Shown piece after piece: positions 1-9,583 of a stretch of 64,000 nucleotides of DNA; positions within the stretch are counted from its first letter, which is position 1, and each line of letters begins with the position of its first letter. The stretch covers positions 372,001 to 436,000 of the forward strand of contig CAKSAP010000001.1 in the NCBI GenBank assembly GCA_934436505.1, read 5' to 3'. Both the position numbers and the translations under genes were made by a program. Source of the stretch: an uncultured Eubacteriales bacterium (GTDB taxonomy: Bacteria > Bacillota > Clostridia > Oscillospirales > Acutalibacteraceae). Below the pieces are notes generated by a model. That model saw nothing but the letters and a program-made list of their open reading frames with translations. It searched no databases and was not told the DNA's origin.

Positions 1-1
1 G

Positions 2-1747
2 CTTTACATAATCGCACAAAAGCTTGTTTGGGACTCCGAGGATCACGGCTATCACGTAGGCTCGAGAGGATCTGTCGGCTCGTCATTCGTTGCGACAATG
101 GCAGGAATTTCCGAGGTAAACCCGTTAGTTCCGCATTACAGATGTCCGAAGTGTAAATATACACAGTTCTTTGAGCACGGGGAATACGGCTCGGGCTTTG
201 ATATGCCGCCTGCAAAATGCCCCGAATGCGGCACGGATTTGATTAGAGACGGTCACGAAATTCCGTTTGAAACCTTCCTCGGCTTCCACGGCGATAAGGC
301 ACCCGATATCGACCTTAACTTCTCGGGCGAATATCAGGGTAAGGCGCACAGATACACCGAAGAGCTGTTCGGCTCAAGCCATGTGTTCAAAGCCGGAACA
401 ACCGCATCCGTTGCCGATAAAACCGCTTACGGCTTTGTGAAAAAATATCTTGAATCAAAGGGTAAGACCGTTTCAAGAGCAGAAGAGGACAGGCTCACGG
501 TTGGCTGTACGGGAGTTAAGAGAACGACGGGTCAGCACCCCGGCGGAATGGTCGTTGTGCCGAATGCGTATGACGTATATGATTTCACACCCGTTCAGTA
601 CCCTGCCGACGATACAACAAGCGATATGGAAACCACACACTTTGACTTCCATTCGCTTCACGATACCATTCTCAAGCTTGATATTCTCGGACACGATGTT
701 CCGACGCTTTATAAGCACCTTGAGGATTTGACGGGCATACCCGTTATGGATGTTGATGTTTGCGACCCGAAAATAATCGGACTTTGCACAAGTCCCGAGC
801 CGCTTGGCTTGAAGCCCGAGGATATTGACTGCGAAACCGGTACGCTTTCAATACCCGAGATGGGAACGCCGTTTGTACGTCAAATGCTTATTGAGGCTCA
901 GCCGCACACGTTCTCCGACCTGTTGCAGATCTCGGGACTTTCGCACGGTACGGACGTTTGGAACGGCAACGCACAGGACCTTATCAACAACGGCACTTGC
1001 ACGATTTCAGAGGTTATCGGCTGCCGTGACGGTATTATGACATATCTTATCCACGCAGGACTTGAATCGAGTATGGCGTTCAACATTATGGAGAAAACGA
1101 GAAAGGGTATTGTCGCAAAAATGGGCTTCCCCGAGGGTGCAGAGGAGGCAATGCGAGCTTGCAATGTACCCGAGTGGTATATGGAGTCCTGCCGTAAAAT
1201 CAAGTATATGTTCCCGAAGGCTCATGCGGCGGCATATGTAATTGCGGCGCTTAGACTCGGCTGGTATAAAATATATAAACCGCTTGAATATTACACGGCA
1301 TTTTTGACCGTGCGTGGCGGCGACTTGGACGCTTCAACCGTTATAAAGGGCAGAGACGCAGTCCGTCAGAAGATGAAAGAAATTGACCAAAAGGTCAGAG
1401 AAAAAACAGCTTCGGCAAAGGATAAGGATCAATACACCGCCTTGCAGGTCGTAAATGAGATGATGGCGAGAAATATCGAGCTGCTTCCCGTTGACATCTA
1501 TAAATCAAAGGCGAAGGATTATATAATCGAGGACGGAAAAATCCGTATGCCGTTCGGCGCACTTTCGGGAGTAGGCGACAGTGCGGCAATTCCGCTTGCT
1601 GCGGCAAGAGAGGACGGCGGCGGAGAGTTCGTGTCTATCGAGGACTTTGCCACAAGGGCGAAGGCAGGAAAATCTACGATTGAATTGCTCAAGGAGTGCG
1701 GTGCGTTCGGCGATTTGCCCGAGTCCTCACAGCTGACATTGTTTTAA
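2..1747 (+). CDS. polC: DNA polymerase III alpha subunit, PolC type (C-terminal part)
   Basis: This is the C-terminal part of the Gram-positive replicative polymerase. The open frame runs in from the window edge; codons before the first internal ATG (98) already read GSRGSVGSSFVATMAGISE, a PolC active-site region, so the gene begins outside the window. Downstream come a Cys-rich zinc-binding stretch (CPKCKYTQFFEH...CPECGTD), APDIDLNFSGEYQ with catalytic-type Asp residues, and the TGQHPGGMVVVP and FPKAHAAAYV motifs typical of the family. About 580 residues are visible and the reading frame is intact. It is followed after 29 bp by a small membrane protein gene. Identification is firm. Confidence 0.97.
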   Translation, partial: LYIIAQKLVWDSEDHGYHVGSRGSVGSSFVATMAGISEVNPLVPHYRCPKCKYTQFFEHGEYGSGFDMPPAKCPECGTDLIRDGHEIPFETFLGFHGDKAPDIDLNFSGEYQGKAHRYTEELFGSSHVFKAGTTASVADKTAYGFVKKYLESKGKTVSRAEEDRLTVGCTGVKRTTGQHPGGMVVVPNAYDVYDFTPVQYPADDTTSDMETTHFDFHSLHDTILKLDILGHDVPTLYKHLEDLTGIPVMDVDVCDPKIIGLCTSPEPLGLKPEDIDCETGTLSIPEMGTPFVRQMLIEAQPHTFSDLLQISGLSHGTDVWNGNAQDLINNGTCTISEVIGCRDGIMTYLIHAGLESSMAFNIMEKTRKGIVAKMGFPEGAEEAMRACNVPEWYMESCRKIKYMFPKAHAAAYVIAALRLGWYKIYKPLEYYTAFLTVRGGDLDASTVIKGRDAVRQKMKEIDQKVREKTASAKDKDQYTALQVVNEMMARNIELLPVDIYKSKAKDYIIEDGKIRMPFGALSGVGDSAAIPLAAAREDGGGEFVSIEDFATRAKAGKSTIELLKECGAFGDLPESSQLTLF

Positions 1748-1776
1748 TAAGCGGCTTGCTTGAAAGGCGGATTTAT

Positions 1777-2409
1777 ATGAGAGAAAAACTGATAAAATAT
1801 CTTGATAAGGCATTTATATCGCTTATGGCAATCAATCTTGTGTTGGTTGTCCTCGGCAGTGCGTTTATATTGTCTGACAGGGTGTTTGTAAAGAATGCGG
1901 AAAAGACTAAAGGATATATTTCGTACGTTGAAAAGCAGGATGACGGCAAGAAAAAATATATGATTTTTTATTTAGCAAACGGAACCCGATACACAACGGA
2001 ATATAAATTTGCCGATAAGGACACATATATCGGCGAGGAAGTAAACGTCTATTACAATCCCGAAAACGCAGAAGATATTTATATTAAGACAAAGACCGTT
2101 TGGTATGTGCTTGCTTATCTCGGCTTGGGACTTGCCGTAGCTGAAGCAATCGCATATTTGCCCTTGAAAAAACGAGAGGTGCTTTATAAAAATAATCTAA
2201 AAGCCGTTTGCCGTGTTATTGAAGTCAAGCCGTCTTGGTTTACGGGCAAGATAATTGCTTGCGACAGCTCAAGCGTTAAGGGGAGAAACGGTAAACCGTT
2301 TTTAAGCAAGGCTGTAAGCAAAAAATACGCAAAGAGCGTTAAAAATAAGTCGCTGACTGTATATTATCATCCGAAAAATCCGAACATATATATTGTTGAT
2401 ACAAAATAA
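1777..2409 (+). CDS. DUF3592-like membrane protein
   Basis: A 210-residue protein of unknown function. It has a first membrane segment at about residues 13-33, an extracytoplasmic stretch with TKGYISYVEKQDDGKKKY and EEVNVYYNPENAEDIY, then a second membrane segment near 115-135. The 'variable chain, then VxYxPxNP' pattern occurs twice (second as LTVYYHPKNPNIYIV at the C terminus), which is typical of DUF3592-type proteins. I start it at ATG 1777 because GAAAGGCGG lies just upstream; the frame is open further upstream but that part overlaps polC. It may be cotranscribed with polC. Family assignment is from pattern recognition only. Confidence 0.75.
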   Translation: MREKLIKYLDKAFISLMAINLVLVVLGSAFILSDRVFVKNAEKTKGYISYVEKQDDGKKKYMIFYLANGTRYTTEYKFADKDTYIGEEVNVYYNPENAEDIYIKTKTVWYVLAYLGLGLAVAEAIAYLPLKKREVLYKNNLKAVCRVIEVKPSWFTGKIIACDSSSVKGRNGKPFLSKAVSKKYAKSVKNKSLTVYYHPKNPNIYIVDTK

Positions 2410-2443
2410 TATATAAATTATTTCTTGCGAAAGGGGAAGTATT

Positions 2444-3913
2444 ATGACAGCATTATGGATTATTCTCGGCATTATTGCGGCACTTATCGTCTATACGCTT
2501 ATAAAAGCGGCATTTTGGAAGTCGAAGCCTGCCGAAAATGCGGAGAAGCAGGAGCCTGAAAGGGTTGATTTTGACCGCTATTGCAAAAATTTGAGCGACG
2601 CTATCAAAATCAAAACAATTTCAAATTACGACACAAGCTTGGTCGATTGGAATGAGTTTGATAAGTTCCATAAATTTTTGGAGGAACGCTATCCGCTTAT
2701 TCACAAGACGATGACAAAGACTAAAATCGGCGACGCAAGCCTTGTCTTTAAGTGGGAGGGCAAAAACCCGTCGCTTGACGGCATTGCTCTTTTGGCGCAT
2801 CAGGACGTTGTACCGATAAACGAGGGCACTTGGGACGATTGGGAGCACGATCCGTTTGAGGGCTACAATGACGGCGAGTTTATCTGGGGCAGAGGCGCTC
2901 TTGATATGAAAAACCACCTTATTGCGGTTATGGAGAGCATAGAGCAGCTTATCGCCGACGGCTATGTTCCCGAAAGAAGCATATATATCTGCCTCGGACA
3001 CAACGAAGAGGTTGTCGCAGCACCCGATAACGGCGCAAAGCAGATTGCTAATTATCTCAAGGAGCAGGGCGTTCATCTTGAGGCGGTCGTTGACGAGGGT
3101 GGAGCTATTCTCCCCGTAAATATCAACGGTGTTCTTGACTGCAACCTTGCAGGCGTGGGAATTGCCGAAAAGGGAAGCATAAACTATGAAATAAGCGTCA
3201 ACGCAAAGGGCGGACACTCCTCACAGCCGCCCGAGCACACGGCTATCGGTCATCTTGCCGACGTTATCAAGGGCTTAGAGGGTCATCAGTTCAAGGCGAG
3301 CATGTCAAAGGTTGTTTATGACCTGTTTACGCAAATCGGTAAGCGTTGCACATACCCCGTAAGACTTGTGGCGTGCAACCTCAATATATTAAAGCCGATA
3401 GTTCTTGCGGTAATGAAGAAAATACCGCCTGCGGCTTCGCTTATTCGTACCTGTACGGCTGTTACAATGGCTTCGGGAAGTCCGCAGTTTAACATTTTGC
3501 CGCAAAAGGCTACGATTACCGTAAACTTCCGCACAATGCCCGGCGTTACATTCAACGACGTCGAGGAGCATATCAGGAAATCTGTCAGAAACAAGGATAT
3601 TGATATTAAATTCCTTGTCGGTAAAGAGGCTTCAAAGGTATCTCCCACAGACTCAAAGGCTTATTTGACAATCAAAGAGCTTTGCGAGAGCGCAGACAGT
3701 AAAAACCTTGTCGCACCGTTCCTTGTAATGGGCGGCACGGACTCTTGCAACTATGAGTGCGTATGCGATAACATTTACAGATTTTCGCCGTTCGTTTCGG
3801 ATACAAAGCTTTTGCTCTGCACTCACGGAACAAACGAAAGACTTCCGCTTTCCGCTGTCGAGGGTGCGGTTGCATTCTTTAAGCGTTACGTTAAAAAAAT
3901 GACTCAGGACTAA
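2444..3913 (+). CDS. M20 family metallopeptidase (carboxypeptidase/dipeptidase-like)
   Basis: A 489-residue M20 zinc peptidase with an N-terminal membrane anchor (residues 3-22). Metal-ligand motifs are visible: LLAHQDVVP, then GRGALDMKNH and LGHNEEVVAAPDN, with dimerisation-domain glycine/histidine residues (KGGHSSQPPEHTAIG) and a late GGTDSCNY metal motif. Length and order fit membrane-anchored members of the PM20D1/carboxypeptidase S type rather than PepV. Likely substrates are peptides or N-acyl amino acids, but specificity cannot be read from sequence. The start has the ribosome site AAAGGGGAAG, and the gene ends in a clear terminator. Confidence 0.9.
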   Translation: MTALWIILGIIAALIVYTLIKAAFWKSKPAENAEKQEPERVDFDRYCKNLSDAIKIKTISNYDTSLVDWNEFDKFHKFLEERYPLIHKTMTKTKIGDASLVFKWEGKNPSLDGIALLAHQDVVPINEGTWDDWEHDPFEGYNDGEFIWGRGALDMKNHLIAVMESIEQLIADGYVPERSIYICLGHNEEVVAAPDNGAKQIANYLKEQGVHLEAVVDEGGAILPVNINGVLDCNLAGVGIAEKGSINYEISVNAKGGHSSQPPEHTAIGHLADVIKGLEGHQFKASMSKVVYDLFTQIGKRCTYPVRLVACNLNILKPIVLAVMKKIPPAASLIRTCTAVTMASGSPQFNILPQKATITVNFRTMPGVTFNDVEEHIRKSVRNKDIDIKFLVGKEASKVSPTDSKAYLTIKELCESADSKNLVAPFLVMGGTDSCNYECVCDNIYRFSPFVSDTKLLLCTHGTNERLPLSAVEGAVAFFKRYVKKMTQD

Positions 3914-3928
3914 AGATTTATAACAATA

Positions 3929-3965
3929 AACGGACATTTCTGTTGGAAGTGTCCGTTATTTTTTA
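3929..3965 (+). terminator. Intrinsic terminator of the M20 peptidase gene
   Basis: Stem AACGGACA / TGTCCGTT (3929-3936 with 3950-3957) followed by TATTTTTT. It lies 16 bp after the stop codon. Confidence 0.85.
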
Positions 3966-4027
3966 CAATTATTGCGTTTATACGTAAAAAAATTGAAAAA
4001 ACAGTAGCATTATATATTTTTTTCTGT

Positions 4028-4110
4028 TATAATATCAACGGTTAATTCTGTCAATGGGCATTTTATGCTCTTTTGACAACCATATTTAATTAGTTAATAT
4101 TTTTTGGAGG
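4028..4110 (+). promoter_or_regulatory. ppdK promoter -10 and hairpin leader
   Basis: TATAAT at 4028-4033 is a consensus -10; no convincing -35 sits at 17 bp. Within the likely untranslated leader an inverted repeat TGTCAA / TTGACA (4049-4054 and 4073-4078), with GGGCAT / ATGCTC inside it, could form a bulged hairpin. The ribosome site GGAGG is at 4106-4110. Whether the hairpin regulates or just protects the mRNA cannot be told. Confidence 0.55.
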
Positions 4111-4118
4111 TATGTAAA

Positions 4119-6755
4119 ATGGCAAACAAATGGGTTTACATGTTCAGCGAAGGCGACATGACCATGCGTAACCTTCTCGGCGGTAAAGGTGCTAACCTTG
4201 CTGAGATGACTGCTATCGGTCTTCCTGTTCCCCAGGGCTTCACAATCACAACGGAAGCTTGCACACAGTACTATGAAGACGGCAGAAAAATAAACGATGA
4301 AATCATGGCTCAGGCTATGGAAGGCGTTAAGAAGATGGAAGAGATCAACGGCAAGAAGTTCGGCGATCTTAACAATCCGCTTCTCGTATCGGTTCGTTCG
4401 GGTGCTCGTGCATCAATGCCCGGTATGATGGACACAATCCTTAACCTCGGTCTTAATGATGAGGTTGTTGCTGCTATGATCGCAGGCAACCCCGATCCTA
4501 AGTTCGAGAGATTCGTTTACGACTCATACAGAAGATTTATCCAGATGTTCTCAGACGTAGTTATGGAAGTTGGTAAGAAGTACTTTGAACAGCTTATCGA
4601 CGCTATGAAGGAAAAGAAGGGCGTTGAGTATGACATCGAGCTTACCGCTGCTGACCTTAAAGAGCTTGCAGAGCAGTTCAAGGCTGAATACAAGAAGCAG
4701 CTCGGCGAGGACTTCCCGTCAGATCCGGTTACTCAGTTGAAGCTCGCTATCGAGGCTGTTTTCCGTTCATGGGACAACCCCCGTGCAAACGTTTACCGTC
4801 GTGATAACGATATTCCTTACTCATGGGGTACTGCAGTAAACGTAATGCCCATGGTATTCGGTAACCTTAACAACGAATCAGGTACAGGCGTTGCTTTCAC
4901 AAGAGACCCTGCTACAGGCGAGAACAAGCTTATGGGCGAGTTCCTTATCAACGCACAGGGCGAGGACGTTGTTGCAGGCGTTCGTACTCCCATGCCGATT
5001 GCTCAGATGGAAAAAGAGTTCCCCGAAGCATACGCAGAATTCCTTAAGGTTTGCGATACTCTCGAAAACCACTATCACGATATGCAGGATATGGAGTTCA
5101 CTGTTGAAAACAAGAAGCTCTATATGCTCCAGTGCCGTAACGGTAAGAGAACTGCACAGGCTGCTCTCAAGATTGCTTGCGACCTCGTTGACGAGGGACA
5201 CAAGACAGAGGCTGAGGCTGTTGCAATGATCGATCCCCGTAACCTTGACACACTTCTTCACCCGCAGTTCGACGCTGCTGCTTTGAAGGCTGCTACTCCT
5301 ATGGGTAAGGGCCTCGGCGCATCTCCCGGTGCTGCTTGCGGTAAGGTTGTATTCACAGCTGACGACGCAGAGACTTGGAATGCAAAGGGCGAGAAGGTTG
5401 TTCTTGTTCGTCTTGAGACTTCTCCCGAAGACATTACAGGTATGAAGGCTGCTCAGGGTATCCTTACAGTTCGTGGCGGTATGACCTCTCACGCAGCAGT
5501 TGTTGCTCGTGGTATGGGTACTTGCTGCGTATCAGGCTGCGGCGACATCATCATGGATGAAGAAAACAAGAAGTTCACTCTCGGCGGTAAAGAGTTCCAC
5601 GAGGGAGATTATATTTCAATCGACGGTTCAACAGGTAACATCTATGACGGCGTTATCCCGACTGTTGACGCTCAGATCGCAGGCGAGTTCGGCAGAATTA
5701 TGTCTTGGGCTGACAAGTACAGAAAGCTCAAAGTTCGCACAAACGCTGATACTCCCGCTGACGCTAAGAAGGCAAGAGAGCTCGGTGCTGAAGGTATCGG
5801 TCTTTGCCGTACAGAGCATATGTTCTTTGAGGCTGACAGAATCGCTGCTTTCCGTGAGATGATTTGCTCGGATACAGCTGAGGAAAGAGAAGCTGCTCTT
5901 GAGAAGATTCTTCCTTATCAGCAGTCAGACTTTGAGAAGCTCTATGAAGCTCTTGAAGGCTGCCCCGTAACAATCCGTTTCCTCGATCCGCCTCTTCATG
6001 AGTTCGTTCCCACAGAGGAAGAGGACATCAAGAAGCTTGCTGACGCACAGGGCAAGACAGTTGAGCAGATTAAGGCTATCATTGCTTCTCTTCACGAGTT
6101 CAACCCGATGATGGGTCACCGTGGTCTTCGTCTTGCAGTTACTTATCCTGAAATTGCAAAGATGCAGACAAGAGCTGTTATCCGTGCTGCTATCAACGTT
6201 CAGAAGGCTCATCCCGATTGGACAGTAAGCCCCGAGATTATGATTCCGCTTTCATGCGACGCTAAGGAGCTCAAGTTCGTTAAGGATATAGTTGTTGCTA
6301 CTGCTGACGCTGAAATCGCTGCTGCAGGTTCTTCAATGAAGTACGAAGTTGGTACTATGATTGAGATTCCGAGAGCTGCTCTCACAGCAGGCGACATTGC
6401 TAAGGAAGCTGAGTTCTTCTGCTTCGGCACAAACGACCTTACTCAGATGACTTACGGCTTCAGCCGTGACGACGCAGGTAAGTTCCTCAACGCTTACTAT
6501 GACAACAAGATTTTCGAGAACGATCCCTTTGCTAAGCTCGACCAGACAGGTGTTGGTCAGCTTATGGAAATGGCAGTTAAGAACGGTAAGGCTGTTCGTC
6601 CGTCACTCCACTGCGGTATCTGCGGTGAGCACGGCGGCGACCCGTCATCAGTTGAGTTCTGCCACAAGATCGGTCTTGACTATGTTTCATGCTCACCGTT
6701 CCGTGTTCCGATTGCTCGTCTTGCTGCTGCTCAGGCTGCAATCGCTGAGATGTAA
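4119..6755 (+). CDS. ppdK: Pyruvate, phosphate dikinase
   Basis: An 878-residue PPDK converting PEP, AMP and PPi to pyruvate, ATP and Pi (reversible). It is a key glycolytic/gluconeogenic enzyme in PPi-using gut Clostridia. The full domain order is present: N-terminal nucleotide-binding domain (GGKGANLAEM, SVRSGARASMPGMMDT), central phospho-histidine domain with GGMTSHAAVVARGMG at about residues 450-465, and a TIM-barrel PEP/pyruvate domain ending in LHCGICGEHGGDP. Length equals the family norm. ATG 4119 is chosen because GGAGG ends 8 bp before it; an upstream TTG in frame would overlap the ribosome site. Codon use is strongly biased (Ala GCT/GCA, Arg CGT), unlike its neighbours, which suggests high expression. 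Confidence 0.98.
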   Translation: MANKWVYMFSEGDMTMRNLLGGKGANLAEMTAIGLPVPQGFTITTEACTQYYEDGRKINDEIMAQAMEGVKKMEEINGKKFGDLNNPLLVSVRSGARASMPGMMDTILNLGLNDEVVAAMIAGNPDPKFERFVYDSYRRFIQMFSDVVMEVGKKYFEQLIDAMKEKKGVEYDIELTAADLKELAEQFKAEYKKQLGEDFPSDPVTQLKLAIEAVFRSWDNPRANVYRRDNDIPYSWGTAVNVMPMVFGNLNNESGTGVAFTRDPATGENKLMGEFLINAQGEDVVAGVRTPMPIAQMEKEFPEAYAEFLKVCDTLENHYHDMQDMEFTVENKKLYMLQCRNGKRTAQAALKIACDLVDEGHKTEAEAVAMIDPRNLDTLLHPQFDAAALKAATPMGKGLGASPGAACGKVVFTADDAETWNAKGEKVVLVRLETSPEDITGMKAAQGILTVRGGMTSHAAVVARGMGTCCVSGCGDIIMDEENKKFTLGGKEFHEGDYISIDGSTGNIYDGVIPTVDAQIAGEFGRIMSWADKYRKLKVRTNADTPADAKKARELGAEGIGLCRTEHMFFEADRIAAFREMICSDTAEEREAALEKILPYQQSDFEKLYEALEGCPVTIRFLDPPLHEFVPTEEEDIKKLADAQGKTVEQIKAIIASLHEFNPMMGHRGLRLAVTYPEIAKMQTRAVIRAAINVQKAHPDWTVSPEIMIPLSCDAKELKFVKDIVVATADAEIAAAGSSMKYEVGTMIEIPRAALTAGDIAKEAEFFCFGTNDLTQMTYGFSRDDAGKFLNAYYDNKIFENDPFAKLDQTGVGQLMEMAVKNGKAVRPSLHCGICGEHGGDPSSVEFCHKIGLDYVSCSPFRVPIARLAAAQAAIAEM

Positions 6756-6799
6756 TTCGGATTTACGAATTAAAGCGTAAAGCATAACTTATAAGCTAA

Positions 6800-6836
6800 A
6801 CCCCGTATCTCGCAAGAGGTACGGGGAATTTCTTTG
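6800..6836 (+). terminator. Intrinsic terminator of ppdK
   Basis: Stem CCCCGTA / TACGGGG (6801-6807 and 6820-6826) followed by AATTTCTTT. Confidence 0.8.
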
Positions 6837-6838
6837 TG

Positions 6839-6867
6839 TTGAAGTGCAAATAATAGTGTGCTATAAT
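6839..6867 (+). promoter_or_regulatory. Sigma-A-type promoter for the aldo/keto reductase operon
   Basis: TTGAAG (6839-6844), 17 bp spacer, TATAAT (6862-6867). It lies 33 bp before the ATG and just after the ppdK terminator. Confidence 0.75.
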
Positions 6868-6899
6868 CAAAAAGTAATAACTTTTTAGGAGGCTACGAT

Positions 6900-7814
6900 A
6901 TGAAAATGTTAGAAATCGGAAGTAGGGCAAACGCTTCGGCGGTAGCTCTCGGCTGTATGAGAATGGCAAGTCTTGATGAGAAACAAATTGACAGCATTAT
7001 AGGCTGTGCTTTGGAAAACGGCATAAACTTTTTCGACCACGCCGATATATACGGCAAGGGCGAGTCGGAAAGACTGTTCGGCGCTTATCTCAAACGTAAT
7101 CCGAGCGTTCGTGACAAGATTTTAATACAGACAAAATGCGCAATTCACGACGGTCAGTACGATTTCTCAAAGGAGCATATCATATCCTCTGTTGAAGGCA
7201 GTCTTGAACGCCTCGGCGTCGATCATGTGGACTTTTTGCTGCTTCACCGTCCCGATACACTGATGGAGCCCGAAGAGGTTGCAGAGGCATTTTATATCCT
7301 GAGAAGCTCGGGCAAGGTGCGTGATTTCGGCGTTTCAAATCATAATCTTATGCAAATTGAACTGCTTAAAACCGCTGTTAAAAGGCCGCTTTGCATAAAT
7401 CAGCTTCAGTTTTCGATAACGGAGGCAGGAATGGTAACCTCGGGCATGAACGTGAATATGAAAAACGAGGAGTCTCAAATGCATGACGGCGGAATTTTGG
7501 AATACAGCCGCATTAAAAAGATGACAATTCAGACATGGTCGCCGTTCCAGCAGGGATTTTTCAAGGGCTCATTTATCGACAATGACGATTATCCCGAATT
7601 GAATGCAAAGCTTGCCGAGATAGGCGAAAAATACGGCTTGACGAAAACGGGCGTTGCGGCGGCGTGGATATTAAGACACCCTGCGAATATGCAGCTGATT
7701 GCAGGTACAATGAATCCCGACAGGCTTTCGCAGATTTGCAAGGCGGCGGATGTAACCCTGACACGCTCGGAATGGTACGAAATTTACAGGGCGGCAGGTC
7801 ATTGCTTGCCGTAA
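6900..7814 (+). CDS. Aldo/keto reductase
   Basis: A 304-residue NAD(P)H-dependent oxidoreductase of the AKR TIM-barrel superfamily. The catalytic tetrad is recognisable: Asp and Tyr in FFDHADIYGKGESE, Lys in IQTKCA and His in FLLLHRPD. The cofactor-binding C-terminal region (GVAAAWILRHP, IAGTMNPDRL) resembles the YdhF/MocA group of enzymes acting on sugars or aldehydes. It heads a likely operon with a deformylase-like gene (9 bp gap) and uxaB-uxaA, so a role in carbohydrate carbonyl reduction is plausible but not demonstrated. AGGAGG precedes the start. Confidence 0.92.
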   Translation: MKMLEIGSRANASAVALGCMRMASLDEKQIDSIIGCALENGINFFDHADIYGKGESERLFGAYLKRNPSVRDKILIQTKCAIHDGQYDFSKEHIISSVEGSLERLGVDHVDFLLLHRPDTLMEPEEVAEAFYILRSSGKVRDFGVSNHNLMQIELLKTAVKRPLCINQLQFSITEAGMVTSGMNVNMKNEESQMHDGGILEYSRIKKMTIQTWSPFQQGFFKGSFIDNDDYPELNAKLAEIGEKYGLTKTGVAAAWILRHPANMQLIAGTMNPDRLSQICKAADVTLTRSEWYEIYRAAGHCLP

Positions 7815-7823
7815 GGGGTAATT

Positions 7824-8237
7824 ATGGTAAAAGAGTTAGTTCACGACCCGATTTTGTTGGCTATGAAATCGGAAACGGCGGCAAAGGACGATTTGCAGAC
7901 GGCGCAGGATTTAGCGGACACATTATCGGCGCACAAGGACTCGTGCGTAGGTATGGCGGCAAATATGATTGGCGTACGCAAGCGGATTATCGTGTTTGAC
8001 AACGGCGGAGAGTATATGACGATGCTCAATCCCGAAATATTGAAGAAGTCAGAGCCTTATGAAACGGAAGAGGGCTGTCTTTCCTTGCTCGGCGGACCGA
8101 GAAAATGCAAAAGATACAGGTCTGTTAAGGTTAAATGGCAGACGGTTGATTTTCAAACACGCATCAAGACCTTTACAGGCTTTACCGCACAGATAATTCA
8201 GCACGAAATTGACCATTGCGACGGCATATTGATATAG
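7824..8237 (+). CDS. Peptide deformylase family protein
   Basis: A 137-residue metalloenzyme of the peptide deformylase family, which removes formyl groups from nascent N-terminal methionine. All three motifs are present in order: GMAANMIG (variant of GxGxAAxQ, with Asn in place of Gln), EEGCLSL with the metal-ligand Cys, and QHEIDH with two metal-ligand His and the catalytic Glu. It is short and lacks the C-terminal extension of larger bacterial forms. The Gln-to-Asn change at the first motif is seen in several divergent copies, so it may be an auxiliary enzyme. I leave the symbol blank because the main def gene may lie elsewhere. Confidence 0.88.
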   Translation: MVKELVHDPILLAMKSETAAKDDLQTAQDLADTLSAHKDSCVGMAANMIGVRKRIIVFDNGGEYMTMLNPEILKKSEPYETEEGCLSLLGGPRKCKRYRSVKVKWQTVDFQTRIKTFTGFTAQIIQHEIDHCDGILI

Positions 8238-8254
8238 TTGATCGGGTGTTATAA

Positions 8255-9583
8255 ATGAAAGAACGTATAATTCAATTCGGCGGCGGTAACTTTTTAAGAG
8301 GCTTTGCCGACGATTTTATAGACAGCTTGAACAAGCAAGGACTTTTTGACGGCTCTGTTGTCGTTGTGCAGTCAACTGCGTCCAAAACAGGCGAGATAAT
8401 CAATTCGCAGGGCGGAAAATATCATTTGCTTGTGCGTGGAATTGAAAACGGCGAGAAAACGGACAGCATAAGAGAAATTGACTGCATAAGCCGCTGTATA
8501 AACGCAAACACGGAGTTTGAGAAATTTTTAAGCATTGCTCATAACCCCGATATGAAAATTATAATTTCAAACACCACCGAGGCAGGTATTGAGTACGACA
8601 GTGCGTGCAAGCTTTCGGACACGCCGCAAAGGACGTTTCCGGGGAAGCTTACACGGCTTTTATACGAACGCTTTAAGGCGGAGCTTGACGGGCTTATAAT
8701 TTTGCCGTGTGAGCTGATAGACAACAACGCCGACAGGCTAAAGGAATATGTGGTAAAATATGCACAGCAATGGGCTCTCGGGGAAGAATTTATGCATTGG
8801 CTGTCAAGCGAAAATCACTTTTGCAGTACCCTCGTTGACCGTATTGTGTCGGGCTTTCCGAAAGCGGAGAGCGAAAATATTTTTCGCCGCATAGGTACAC
8901 GGGATATGCTTTTGGACGTTGCAGAGCCGTATCATCTTTGGGTTATAGAGGGCGATTTTGAAAAGGAATTTCCCCTCAAAAGCGGCGGCGTGAATGCCGT
9001 GTGGACGGACAGCGTCGAAATGTATAAAAAGCGCAAGGTTAGAGTTTTGAACGGCTCACACACCCTGCTTGTTTTCCCTGCGCTGCTCTGCGGCATTGAA
9101 ACTGTAAGCGAAGCTGTTGACGACAAGCAATTATCCGAGCTTTTGAGCACCTGTCTCAACAGTTATATTTTGCGTTCACTCGGAGAAAACGAAAGCAATA
9201 TAAAATTTGCGAACGCCGTGCTTGAACGCTTTCGCAATCCGTATCTTGCACACCATTGGGAGTCAATTTCATTAAATTCCGTCAGCAAATTTTCTGCGAG
9301 AGTTTTGCCGACGGTTGAGGACATAATCGAAAAGGGCGAGGAAGCACCGCTTTTGATGTGCTTTTCGCTTGCAAGCCTTATTTATTACTATAAAAATTAT
9401 GAGCCGAAGGACTTAGAGTCGGCAGTAAGCTATATAAAATCGAACAGCATTTCCGATATTCTTTCAAACACGGAGCTTTGGGGTAAGGATTTAGCTTTCC
9501 TTTTGCCTGCAACCGAGCAATGCTATGAAAAAATTGAAAAATCGGGGATAAGGGAGGCGCTCGGATGGGCTTTGTCGTTATAA
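8255..9583 (+). CDS. uxaB: Tagaturonate reductase (altronate oxidoreductase)
   Basis: A 442-residue member of the mannitol dehydrogenase family. The N terminus IIQFGGGNFLRGFADDF is the NAD-binding start typical of UxaB, and KVRVLNGSHTLL carries the family's catalytic Lys, Asn and His. UxaB reduces D-tagaturonate to D-altronate in galacturonate catabolism. Its 3' end overlaps uxaA by 19 bp, indicating translational coupling, and the partner gene supports this substrate over mannitol or fructuronate. No uronate isomerase (uxaC), KDG kinase or aldolase is in the window, so the rest of the pathway must be encoded elsewhere. Confidence 0.9.
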   Translation: MKERIIQFGGGNFLRGFADDFIDSLNKQGLFDGSVVVVQSTASKTGEIINSQGGKYHLLVRGIENGEKTDSIREIDCISRCINANTEFEKFLSIAHNPDMKIIISNTTEAGIEYDSACKLSDTPQRTFPGKLTRLLYERFKAELDGLIILPCELIDNNADRLKEYVVKYAQQWALGEEFMHWLSSENHFCSTLVDRIVSGFPKAESENIFRRIGTRDMLLDVAEPYHLWVIEGDFEKEFPLKSGGVNAVWTDSVEMYKKRKVRVLNGSHTLLVFPALLCGIETVSEAVDDKQLSELLSTCLNSYILRSLGENESNIKFANAVLERFRNPYLAHHWESISLNSVSKFSARVLPTVEDIIEKGEEAPLLMCFSLASLIYYYKNYEPKDLESAVSYIKSNSISDILSNTELWGKDLAFLLPATEQCYEKIEKSGIREALGWALSL

